Shown: positions 1-6,892 of the stretch, piece after piece | Layout: every line of letters begins with the position of its first letter | Position numbering within the stretch: position 1 is the stretch's first letter | DNA from: a virus | Direction: 5' to 3' (one strand) | Virus record (IMG/VR): IMGVR_UViG_3300029448_000114 | Location: 1-26,283 of that record | DNA length: 26,283 nucleotides | Made by a program: the position numbers and the translations under genes | Notes under the pieces: generated by a model | Told to the model about the DNA's origin: nothing | Seen by the model: only the letters and a program-made list of their open reading frames with translations | The model's database searches: none

Positions 1-1800
1 CACAGTTATGGAACATACACAGCGAACAGTTCAACACTGATCGACAACTTGTATGACCTACCAACAGGTGAGAGCCTTGACTCAAGTGCTAACACAGGTA
101 TAATGGCAAGTAACTGGAAAAGATTGAGCTACACTGCTTCATTAAGTTCACCAACTAATGAACCAGCAGATGGTACATTATGGTACCACACTGCAACTGA
201 CGAAGCAGACATAATGGCACACAACGGAACAACTTGGGTTGGTTATGCAACAGCATACGCAACTACAGATCCAAATGGTCCACAGTTCAGTGCAACAGCA
301 CCGACTACACAGTCAGACGGCACTGCACTTGTAACTAATGACTTATGGATTGACACAAGTGATCTTGAGAACTATCCAAAACTTTACAAATACAACACGT
401 CAGCAACTCTAAGTTCAACAAACACTGCCAACCAAGTAGCAGTCACTACAACTGGTAAGGCGTGGGTATTGGTCGACAAAGCTGACCAAACCACAGAAGA
501 CGGAATTGTTTTCGCTGATGCAAGATGGCAGACGACAGCAGAGAAGAACGCTAACGACAGTACACAAGCTGGCTCACCTAGTTCTATCAAAGACTTGTTG
601 AGTGATGGCTTCTTAGACCCAGACGCTCCAGATCCAGACAACTTCCCACAAGGAATCCTGCTTTGGAACACTAGACGTTCTGGTTACAATGTTAAGGAAT
701 ACAAAAACAATCACATCACAACAACCAAGTATCCTGGTTCAGGATCAACTGGTTTGGGTAACATCAGAGCAAGTAACGAATCAGTTGCAGGCTACTTCCC
801 AGACAGATGGGTTACTAAATCAAGCAACAATGCCGACGGTTCTGGATCTTTTGGAAGAAAAGCACAGAGAAAAGTTATTGTTGAACAACTAAAATCAGAG
901 ATCGACACTAACCAAGCAATAAGAGAAGACCAAAGAGGCTTCAATGTTATTGCTACACCTGGTTACCCAGAGTTGATGCAAAACATGATAAACTTAAACA
1001 CAGACAGAAACAACACAGCTTTTGTAGTAGGTGACACGCCATTTAGATTAGAAGGCACGTCAACTAAAATACAAAACTGGGCGAACAACTCAGTGTCAGC
1101 ACTAGACAACGGTGAAGACGGACTTGTTAGTTCAAGTGATTTCTTAGGTGTGTTTTATCCATCAGGTTTAACCACAGACAATACGGGAAAATCAATTGTT
1201 GTTCCACCATCACACATGATGTTGAGAACGTTAGCAAACAACGACAACATAGCTTTCCCATGGTTCGCACCAGCAGGAACAAGAAGAGGTGTTGTGGATA
1301 ACGCTACTTCGGTTGGTTACATCGAAGCGTCATCTGGAGAGTTTGAAACTATATCTGTAACGGAGTCAGTGAGAGATTCTATGCACGAAGTTAAAGTTAA
1401 CCCAATCACTTTCTTCTCAGGAGCAGGTATTGTTAACTTTGGTAACTTAACTAAAACAACAGCAAGTTCAGCCTTGGACAGAATAAACGTTTCAAGATTG
1501 GCAGTGTATCTAAGAACACAGTTAGATGCAATTGGAAAACCGTTTATATTTGAGCCAAATGACGAACTAACTAGAAACGAAATTAAACAAGCAATTGAAT
1601 CGTTCTTGTTAGAACTTGTTGGTCAAAGAGCATTATTCGACTTCCTAGTAGTTTGTGATGACACAAACAACACACCTACAAGGATCGACAGAAATGAACT
1701 GTACGTAGATATAGCAATTGAGCCTATCAAATCAGTTGAATTTATCTACATACCGTTGAGAATCAAAAACACAGGAGAAATTGCACAATTAGGGAACTAA
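1..1800 (+). CDS. gp18: Contractile tail sheath protein gp18, 5' end missing
   Basis: The reading frame is open from the first base, so the start lies outside the window; 599 codons and the TAA are visible (T4 gp18 has 659 residues). The C-terminal third has the conserved core of tail sheath proteins: a segment with INVSRLAVYLRTQLDAIG, then FEPNDELTRNEI, FLLELVGQRALFDFLVVCDD and a final beta strand ending near IAQLGN. This part holds the sheath subunits together around the tube. The visible N-terminal part has two Thr/Asn-rich modules with the pattern P-x-x-x-x-D-G-x-L-W ... W-V (around 1-based visible residues 49-82 and 100-160), probably the surface-exposed insertion seen in marine T4-like sheaths. 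The gene is followed after 24 bases by the tail tube gene, the usual 18-19 order. A TTG at 49 could be taken as a start, but coding sequence clearly continues upstream. Identification is by recognition of the family, without a search. Confidence 0.93.
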   Translation, partial: HSYGTYTANSSTLIDNLYDLPTGESLDSSANTGIMASNWKRLSYTASLSSPTNEPADGTLWYHTATDEADIMAHNGTTWVGYATAYATTDPNGPQFSATAPTTQSDGTALVTNDLWIDTSDLENYPKLYKYNTSATLSSTNTANQVAVTTTGKAWVLVDKADQTTEDGIVFADARWQTTAEKNANDSTQAGSPSSIKDLLSDGFLDPDAPDPDNFPQGILLWNTRRSGYNVKEYKNNHITTTKYPGSGSTGLGNIRASNESVAGYFPDRWVTKSSNNADGSGSFGRKAQRKVIVEQLKSEIDTNQAIREDQRGFNVIATPGYPELMQNMINLNTDRNNTAFVVGDTPFRLEGTSTKIQNWANNSVSALDNGEDGLVSSSDFLGVFYPSGLTTDNTGKSIVVPPSHMMLRTLANNDNIAFPWFAPAGTRRGVVDNATSVGYIEASSGEFETISVTESVRDSMHEVKVNPITFFSGAGIVNFGNLTKTTASSALDRINVSRLAVYLRTQLDAIGKPFIFEPNDELTRNEIKQAIESFLLELVGQRALFDFLVVCDDTNNTPTRIDRNELYVDIAIEPIKSVEFIYIPLRIKNTGEIAQLGN

Positions 1801-1806
1801 TTTTGG

Positions 1807-1818
1807 AATAAATAGGAG
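1807..1818 (+). promoter_or_regulatory. Possible late promoter AATAAATA plus ribosome site before gp19
   Basis: AATAAATA (1807-1814) differs at one base from the T4 late promoter core TATAAATA. It runs straight into AGGAG (1814-1818), which lies 6 bases before the gp19 ATG. If the promoter is used as in T4, transcription would start near 1820, downstream of the ribosome site, and remove it. The AGGAG may therefore serve messages coming through from gp18. The promoter call is inference; the ribosome site is plain. Confidence 0.45.
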
Positions 1819-1824
1819 AAACAG

Positions 1825-2451
1825 ATGGCAATATCAACTTTATCAAAATTTACAGTACCTTTAGCAAACGATCAAAGTAGTGGTTCACAAGGCCTACTAA
1901 TGCCTAAACTACAATATCGTTTCAGAGCAATCCTGGAAAATTTTGGAGTATCAACACCAAGATCAGAATTAACAAAACAAGTAATTGATATCACAAGACC
2001 TAACTTGACTTTTGATAATGTAACACTAGATGTGTACAACTCAAAAGTTTATGTAGCAGGAAAACACACTTGGGATCCGATCACAATCACATTGAGAGAT
2101 GACGTCAACAACTCAGTTACTAAACTGGTTGGAGAACAGATCCAGAAACAATTTGATTTCTTTGAACAGTCAAGTGCGGCATCAGGAATTGATTACAAAT
2201 TCACAACTAGAATTGAAATGCTAGACGGTGGTAACGGAGCAAGTACTCCAAATGTATTAGAAACATTTGAGTTGTACGGTGCTTACGTTGAGAACGTTAA
2301 CTACAACTCACTAGCATACAACACGTCAGAACCGGCTACAATAACAATGTCTGTAAGATACGACAACGCAATCCAAACTCCAACAGGAACAGGAATTGGA
2401 ACAGCAGTGGCTAGAACGATCGGTACTCTAACTACCGGCGGTGGACAGTAA
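1825..2451 (+). CDS. gp19: Tail tube protein gp19
   Basis: The 208-residue product is the inner tube subunit of the contractile tail, through which DNA passes. The recognisable features are an N-terminal MPKLQYRFRAILENFG strand region, the ITRPNLTFDNVTLDVYNSK segment followed by VYVAGKHTWDPITITLRDD, and a C-terminal LAYNTSEPATITMSVRYDNA strand. These are typical of T4-type tube proteins (163 residues in T4), and the copy here is longer. The ATG is preceded by AGGAG at 6 bases. Position just after the sheath gene supports the call. A strong hairpin terminator follows, so gp19 seems to close the sheath-tube transcription unit. Confidence 0.93.
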   Translation: MAISTLSKFTVPLANDQSSGSQGLLMPKLQYRFRAILENFGVSTPRSELTKQVIDITRPNLTFDNVTLDVYNSKVYVAGKHTWDPITITLRDDVNNSVTKLVGEQIQKQFDFFEQSSAASGIDYKFTTRIEMLDGGNGASTPNVLETFELYGAYVENVNYNSLAYNTSEPATITMSVRYDNAIQTPTGTGIGTAVARTIGTLTTGGGQ

Positions 2452-2482
2452 TACACAAGATTAAGTTAGCAATTATAAAGTG

Positions 2483-2511
2483 AAAAAAGCGTCTTTATAG
2501 GCGCTTTTTTT
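2483..2511 (+). terminator. Intrinsic terminator after gp19
   Basis: An 11-bp stem pairs 2483-2493 (AAAAAAGCGTC) with 2500-2510 (GGCGCTTTTTT). It has one T-G wobble and a 6-base loop (TTTATA), and is followed by a T. The A-tract before and T-tract after mean it could also work on the opposite strand. It sits 32 bases after the gp19 stop and directly before the next promoter-like element. Confidence 0.85.
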
Positions 2512-2516
2512 GTGAC

Positions 2517-2524
2517 TATAAATA
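2517..2524 (+). promoter_or_regulatory. T4-type late promoter TATAAATA
   Basis: An exact match to the T4 late promoter core TATAAATA lies between the gp19 terminator and the next gene. T4 late transcripts begin about 6 bases after this octamer, which here is the A of the ATG at 2530. This implies a leaderless message. There is no ribosome site upstream of 2530, which fits. The promoter motif is seen directly; the transcription start is inferred. Confidence 0.75.
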
Positions 2525-2529
2525 ACAGT

Positions 2530-3918
2530 ATGCCAAGCATTAACAATTTCCTAAAAGGTTTCCAGGACGGATTACCAGGTATGAAAGACTACCAACACGC
2601 ATCAAGATTGTACATAGACGACAACTACAAGCTGATGCCAAAACAGAAGTTTCTATTCCATGTGGTATTCAAAACAGACGAAACACTATTCCAGCAAGGT
2701 TTCAATCAAGGTGAGAGATACGATTTAAACATGTTAGTCAAGAGTGCCGACCTGCCAAAGTACGACATGAGTATGGAAGAGAAAGTACAGTACAATAAGA
2801 AGATGTACACAGCAACCAGGATAGCATATGAACCAGTTAACATCACATTCCACGATGACCACGCAGACACAGTAAATGCTTTTTGGAAGAAGTATCTCGA
2901 GTATAACATAGCAGATCCTATCAACATGAATTCGGACCTTACAATATCAGATACAAAAGACGACTACTATCAAGCTGGCAAAAATAGAGCAACCACAAAG
3001 TTTGGCTTGGATACTCCCAAACAAAGAAATAGACCTTATCTACAAGGAGTTGAAATTTTTGTATTACACAAAAAAAGATTCACGTCCATGACTTTGATCA
3101 ATCCAGTGATAGGTTCTTTCTCGCATGACAACTTAGACCAAGCAGACGGTACAGGAGTGCTTCAAAACACCATGCAGATTTTGTATGAAACAGTAATATA
3201 CAAGTCAGGTATAATCAATAGAAACAATGTACAAGGATTCGCTACAATAAATTACGACAATTCGCCTAGTCCACTTACAATATTAGGTGGTGGTACCAAC
3301 AGCATATTTGGTCCAGGAGGTATTGTTGACGGTGTAGGATCAGTAATTAGGAATGTTCAGTCAGGAAACATACTAGGTGCAATACTAGGTGCATCTAACA
3401 CGTACAACAACGCTAAAAAAATTAAAAAGAGAGATGTTAAAGAAGAATTAAAAGGTATAGCTAAAGATGGTATACTTGAGGTTGGCAGACAAGCAGGATC
3501 AATTACAAATCCAGTTTCACAATTCACAGTCGGCGCGGCTGTGGCCGCAGGTGTTGTGTTGGCATCAGCAAGAGGCACACCAGACAACAACGACCAGGCA
3601 AATAACACAGTAATTACAAATCCAGTACGAGACACAGTAAACTTCCTTACAGCCGACGAAGCATTCAATCTTGTATCAAACGATAAAACAGTGCGGGACG
3701 AAATAGCCGCAGGAATCTACTACAAGGACATAGGTTCACGTAAAAATCTATCCGTATCGGAATCAGATATCGAATACGCTGGAGCATCCGACAACACAAA
3801 AAATGTTTACACTAACAAGGCAATAACTGATATACGTAAGTTGGTTACAGAAGGCTACATAAAAATTGAAAGACAAAGCCTAGACGTAGAAATACAAATA
3901 GAGAAACTGGAAGTATAA
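2530..3918 (+). CDS. Tail-tube-like structural protein (gp19/gp48/gp54-type)
   Basis: The product has 462 residues from the ATG at 2530. An in-frame GTG at 2512 would put the start inside the terminator and before the promoter, so I reject it. The N-terminal ~190 residues look like the tube-protein fold: KQKFLFHVVFKT, then LVKSADLPKYDMS followed by YNKKMYTATRIAYEPVNITF and FWKKYLEYNIADP. In T4 the tube paralogues gp48 and gp54 form the baseplate-tube junction, and a role there or as an extended tube/neck protein fits. After about residue 235 the sequence becomes Gly/Asn-rich, then carries an Ala/Val-rich stretch (FTVGAAVAAGVVLASARG), then a charged C-terminal domain. The stop overlaps the next start (TAATG). 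Family assignment is moderate; the exact T4 counterpart is not settled. Confidence 0.6.
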   Translation: MPSINNFLKGFQDGLPGMKDYQHASRLYIDDNYKLMPKQKFLFHVVFKTDETLFQQGFNQGERYDLNMLVKSADLPKYDMSMEEKVQYNKKMYTATRIAYEPVNITFHDDHADTVNAFWKKYLEYNIADPINMNSDLTISDTKDDYYQAGKNRATTKFGLDTPKQRNRPYLQGVEIFVLHKKRFTSMTLINPVIGSFSHDNLDQADGTGVLQNTMQILYETVIYKSGIINRNNVQGFATINYDNSPSPLTILGGGTNSIFGPGGIVDGVGSVIRNVQSGNILGAILGASNTYNNAKKIKKRDVKEELKGIAKDGILEVGRQAGSITNPVSQFTVGAAVAAGVVLASARGTPDNNDQANNTVITNPVRDTVNFLTADEAFNLVSNDKTVRDEIAAGIYYKDIGSRKNLSVSESDIEYAGASDNTKNVYTNKAITDIRKLVTEGYIKIERQSLDVEIQIEKLEV

Positions 3919-4295
3919 TGGCTGAATTTTACACAAACCTACCACCAAAACAAAAAGACGATCTCGATAAAACAATAGAGAAACTGACCACTTCCAACTA
4001 TGAGACAGAATACCAATTCAATGTTGGAGAGTACGATAGCACTGTGGCATTTTTTGTTAAAAGAAATTTTTCAAGATCCTCTGCAGAATCAACAGCATAT
4101 GCTATTCTATCACAGGCTAAAATTGATAACATAAAACCACAACAGATCCTAGACCAGTTGACCTATGCCACACCAGCACTGTTATCCGAGTTGATCACAA
4201 TTATATTAAATGCCAACAGATACAAGTCAAGTAGATTAGGTGTGAGGCAAACGCTGACAACCAAAGAGACAGTATCTAGAAACATCATAGACTAA
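3918..4295 (+). CDS. Hypothetical protein between tube-like protein and gp4
   Basis: I do not recognise this 125-residue protein. It starts MAEFYTNLPPKQKDDLDKTI, is mostly predicted-helical by eye, has no Cys and no membrane segment. A weak motif (FSRSSAESTAYAILSQAKID) precedes a helical LLSELITIILNANRYKSSR region. Both ends overlap neighbours by one base (TAATG at each junction), so it is translationally coupled to the tube-like protein and to gp4. Context suggests a virion assembly role (tail or neck), by position only. Confidence 0.8.
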   Translation: MAEFYTNLPPKQKDDLDKTIEKLTTSNYETEYQFNVGEYDSTVAFFVKRNFSRSSAESTAYAILSQAKIDNIKPQQILDQLTYATPALLSELITIILNANRYKSSRLGVRQTLTTKETVSRNIID

Positions 4296-4735
4296 TGCTT
4301 CCGAGATTTGCAAGAGGAAAGTTCTCTCCCAAGAATCAAGAGAAATACGTTGGCACAAAGACTCCGACTTATAGATCAAGTTGGGAACACGCTTTTATGA
4401 GATTGTGTGACGAACATCCAAACGTTTACCAATGGGCAAGTGAGTCTATCAAGGTGCCTTACAGACATCCGTTCACAGGTAAGTACACGGTTTATGTGCC
4501 AGACTTCTTCATAGTGTATCAAGACAAGGATGGCAAGAAACATGCAGAGATGGTAGAAGTAAAACCTGCCTCGCAAACGACAATGGAGGCGGCCGGAAAA
4601 AGCCTTGCAAAGAAAAAACAGGTTGTAATTAACATGGCAAAGTGGGAGGCGGCAAGTGCCTACGCCAAACAGAGAAGGATTAAATTTAGAGTAGTGTCAG
4701 AAGAACAGTTGTTTCACAATGGCAAACGTAAGTAA
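4295..4735 (+). CDS. gp4: Head completion protein gp4 (PD-(D/E)xK nuclease-like)
   Basis: The 146-residue product matches T4 gp4/gp50 in size and pattern: GKFSPKNQEKYVG near the start, YRSSWEHAFMRLCDE (residues 26-40), WASESIKVPYRHPFTGKY, VPDFFIV (68-74), and EMVEVKPASQ (85-94), with a C-terminal KWEAASAYAKQRRIKF. T4 gp4 is needed to finish DNA-filled heads before tails join. E31, P69-D70 and E88-x-K90 have the layout of a PD-(D/E)xK nuclease (TnsA-like), so an enzymatic role on DNA ends is plausible. The ATG overlaps the previous stop (TAATG). Its TAA is part of the TAAATA element of the next gene. Confidence 0.85.
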   Translation: MLPRFARGKFSPKNQEKYVGTKTPTYRSSWEHAFMRLCDEHPNVYQWASESIKVPYRHPFTGKYTVYVPDFFIVYQDKDGKKHAEMVEVKPASQTTMEAAGKSLAKKKQVVINMAKWEAASAYAKQRRIKFRVVSEEQLFHNGKRK

Positions 4736-4738
4736 ATA
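4731..4738 (+). promoter_or_regulatory. Late-promoter-like AGTAAATA before gp16
   Basis: TAAATA at 4733-4738 starts with the stop codon of gp4 and ends 5 bases before the gp16 ATG. There is no ribosome site in the interval. The first two bases depart from TATAAATA. The call rests on the repeated TAAATA-N5-7-ATG arrangement across the window. Confidence 0.5.
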
Positions 4739-4743
4739 CGACA

Positions 4744-5274
4744 ATGACAAAGAAGTTAGAAGATATTCTCAATTTACCAAATGTAAAAGAAGCATTTAAA
4801 GAGGTAGACAAAAAAGAGAAAGACAAAAAGATGAAGGAAAGTAGCAATGGCAATCCTTCTACTAAAAATCTTGATCCACAGACACAACGTAATTTGCAGA
4901 AAAGTTATGCAGAGTTTGACAAGATAGCCGCCGCACTTCCGCAAGTAAAAGGATTGGGAGAACTGTCAGATCTAGAACTTGACAAGCTGGCTGTAGAAGC
5001 CGAAGAAAGCTATAAGAATTTAATGGATTTAGGGATGAATGTCGACTCACGGTATTCTGGGCGTATATTCGAGGTAGCAGGTAATTTCCTACGTAATGCC
5101 ATAGATGCAAAGGGTTCTAAAATAGACAAGAAGCTTAAAATGGTTGAACTACAACTTAAAAAAATGAAACTGGACAAAGATGGTGACAAAGACGGTGGTC
5201 CGGTAGAAGAAAGTGACGGATTTGTTATATCTGACCGGAACGAATTAATGAAGAAACTACTTAAAAAAGACTAA
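4744..5274 (+). CDS. gp16: Terminase small subunit gp16
   Basis: The 176-residue acidic/basic helical protein begins MTKKLEDILNLPNVKEAF. It contains AEESYKNLMDLGMNVDSRYS (about 90-109), then GRIFEVAGNFLRNAIDAKGS followed by KIDKKLKMVELQLKKMKLD. This matches the helical core of T4-type gp16 (164 residues in T4): a repeated Ala/Gly helix, then a coiled coil that makes the ring which regulates the packaging motor gp17. A linker (KDGDKDGGPVEESD) and a short basic tail follow. Two genes separate it from gp17, unlike T4 where they are adjacent. Confidence 0.8.
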   Translation: MTKKLEDILNLPNVKEAFKEVDKKEKDKKMKESSNGNPSTKNLDPQTQRNLQKSYAEFDKIAAALPQVKGLGELSDLELDKLAVEAEESYKNLMDLGMNVDSRYSGRIFEVAGNFLRNAIDAKGSKIDKKLKMVELQLKKMKLDKDGDKDGGPVEESDGFVISDRNELMKKLLKKD

Positions 5275-5277
5275 ATA
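5270..5277 (+). promoter_or_regulatory. Late-promoter-like ACTAAATA before the CTS protein
   Basis: TAAATA at 5272-5277 begins with the gp16 stop codon and ends 6 bases before the ATG at 5284. No ribosome site is present. It has the same arrangement as before gp16 and the tube-like gene. Confidence 0.5.
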
Positions 5278-5283
5278 TTGCAT

Positions 5284-5904
5284 ATGAGCACGTTTAAAGA
5301 CTATCTAGCAGAATCAACAAAGTCATATGACTACAGAGTTAAAGTAGCAGGTGATATTGATAAGGATTTTGCATCTAGGATGGAAACAGCTTTAGCCAAA
5401 TTTGAAGTAGCCAAAATGTCAGCAGGCAAGAAAACACCTATACTGACAGTGCCACTAGATTTTCCTGCACTATCAAATGAGTCTGTGACTATTTTTGATG
5501 TTACTACTAACTATCCAGCATCAGTTAGAGTAATGAAAGAATACTTGGCAGACGTTATGAATATTAATCCTGCCATGATCGTTGTTAGAAAACCAGGTGA
5601 ACCTACAGAAGAATATCAAGAAAAAATGCAGGTAAAATCAGAATATGTCAATAAACTTAATGACATTGAAATGAAAGATGCGCCTAAAGTTAATTCAGAT
5701 GAACACACTGGCGACACATACAACATGGGCCTATTAAGGGAATTACTTAAATCAAAAACTGAAGTTGGTCTAGACAAGACTGAAAAAACACAAGATACAG
5801 CACCGAACGAAGGTGACAAAACAAGTAAATCACCAATCAACACAGGTCCAGGACCAGTAAAAGGCAACCCACATCCGGCAACACTACAAGGATTCAAACA
5901 GTAA
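5284..5904 (+). CDS. Putative capsid-targeted internal protein with T4-like CTS
   Basis: The 206-residue product starts at ATG 5284. A TTG at 5278 would add two residues but overlaps the spacer after TAAATA. The first eleven residues, MSTFKDYLAES, match residue by residue in type the capsid targeting sequence of T4 internal proteins (MKTYQEFIAEA), including the L/I-A-E cut site of the head protease gp21. After it comes a compact domain (SYDYRVKVAGDIDKDF to about residue 115, VRVMKEYLADVMNINPAMIV) that reads like an alpha-beta ferredoxin-type fold. A disordered Thr/Lys/Pro-rich tail follows, ending HPATLQGFKQ. It lies between gp16 and gp17. The biochemical function of the body is unknown; import into the prohead is inferred from the N-terminus. 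Confidence 0.75.
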   Translation: MSTFKDYLAESTKSYDYRVKVAGDIDKDFASRMETALAKFEVAKMSAGKKTPILTVPLDFPALSNESVTIFDVTTNYPASVRVMKEYLADVMNINPAMIVVRKPGEPTEEYQEKMQVKSEYVNKLNDIEMKDAPKVNSDEHTGDTYNMGLLRELLKSKTEVGLDKTEKTQDTAPNEGDKTSKSPINTGPGPVKGNPHPATLQGFKQ

Positions 5905-5916
5905 GGAAAATAAGTT

Positions 5917-6852
5917 ATGGAAATGATCGACGTATTACAAAAATTAAGAGAAATTGCAGAAACAAAACCGGAGTTGGTTAAAGATGCAGTTGACAATGTA
6001 CAAAGAACTAATCCTACAGAAGCAATGAATCCAAAACAACAAGCGGCAATTGCCATTTCGAAAAAAGAAAAAATGGCAGAAGGCGGCATGAAAGACTACT
6101 TGCACGATGAGGCAGAGAAACTTTCAAAAGAAGAATTTATTAAAAAACATGGTGAAAGTCTAGCAGGTTTCTGGGAAGCAATTAACGGCACAGAAGAAGC
6201 AACTGAAGGCAAAATGCCAGCAGGCTTAAAAGCATACCATGATAAAAAAGCAGGCAAAGAAGAGAAAAAAGAAACTGTAAAAGAAGACATTAAAATATCA
6301 GCAGACACTCCTCAAGAAGCAGGCATGATGATGCAGATTTTAAAACTAGCAGGCGTACAGCCAGTTGATGCCAAGATGATGGGCATGGAACCAGAGCATG
6401 GATCTGATATGGATCCAGGTGCAATGAACAAGCAAATGGACACACCAAGCGATGACGCCATGGGCACAATGCAAATGGCAAAAATGAGAGACATGATGAA
6501 AGCACCGGAAGAAGAAAAAGCGGCAGAAACTTTTGCTAACGAACCTGAAGAAAAAGTACAAGACGTTGACACACTTGTAAACAGAATGTCAGGTGGACTA
6601 GGTGCTCAAAGAAAACAGTACAGAAGCGAATACCCGGGTGACAACCCAATGGCAGTTGCAAAAGAAGACACTGTAACAGAACAGGATCTAGCAAACAGCT
6701 TAAGAGCACAGTATGAAAATTTCAAAGAATCATATCAGAAGGCGGCTGAAACAAAAGCTAAACCTGATTTCTTAGATATGGACAAAGACGGCAACAAGAC
6801 AGAACCTATGAAAAAAGCCGTTAAAGACAAAGAAGACAAAGAAACAAAGTAA
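5917..6852 (+). CDS. Acidic Met-rich putative virion/scaffold protein
   Basis: The 311-residue protein has very high Lys/Glu/Met content and no membrane segment. Visible elements: MNPKQQAAIAISKKEKMAEG (37-56), KMPAGLKAYHDKKAGKEEKK (99-118), a Met-rich central stretch (137-195) with ILKLAGVQP (141-149), a conserved-looking VNRMSGGLGAQRKQYR (221-236), and an EF-hand-like acidic loop FLDMDKDGNKTEP (285-297) near the C-terminus. Such pieces recur in marine T4-like virion proteins as far as I recall. An I-A-E at residues 13-15 could be a gp21-type cut site. The start has AAGGA at 5903-5907, 9 bases before the ATG. The position between gp16 and gp17 suggests head assembly; specific function unknown. 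Confidence 0.75.
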   Translation: MEMIDVLQKLREIAETKPELVKDAVDNVQRTNPTEAMNPKQQAAIAISKKEKMAEGGMKDYLHDEAEKLSKEEFIKKHGESLAGFWEAINGTEEATEGKMPAGLKAYHDKKAGKEEKKETVKEDIKISADTPQEAGMMMQILKLAGVQPVDAKMMGMEPEHGSDMDPGAMNKQMDTPSDDAMGTMQMAKMRDMMKAPEEEKAAETFANEPEEKVQDVDTLVNRMSGGLGAQRKQYRSEYPGDNPMAVAKEDTVTEQDLANSLRAQYENFKESYQKAAETKAKPDFLDMDKDGNKTEPMKKAVKDKEDKETK

Positions 6853-6877
6853 TACTTTTTCTATACTGTAAAACACC

Positions 6878-6885
6878 ATTAAATA
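6878..6885 (+). promoter_or_regulatory. Late-promoter-like ATTAAATA before gp17
   Basis: TAAATA (6880-6885) ends 7 bases before the gp17 ATG in a 40-base gap without any ribosome site. One of seven such placements in the window. Confidence 0.5.
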
Positions 6886-6892
6886 CTACACT

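Noticed and set aside
2512-2529. GTG at 2512 as start of the tube-like protein
   Set aside because: It overlaps the T-run of the terminator and lies before the TATAAATA promoter; the ATG at 2530 fits promoter spacing.
3357-3668. 103-residue hydrophobic minus-strand frame that looks like a membrane protein
   Set aside because: It is antisense to the tube-like protein, whose frame is well supported; no ribosome site.
5278-5283. TTG at 5278 as start of the CTS protein
   Set aside because: It directly abuts TAAATA, and the CTS match starts exactly at the ATG at 5284.
5616-6089. 157-residue minus-strand open frame
   Set aside because: It spans the ends of two plus-strand genes, has Phe/Cys/Ser-rich low-plausibility sequence and no ribosome site.
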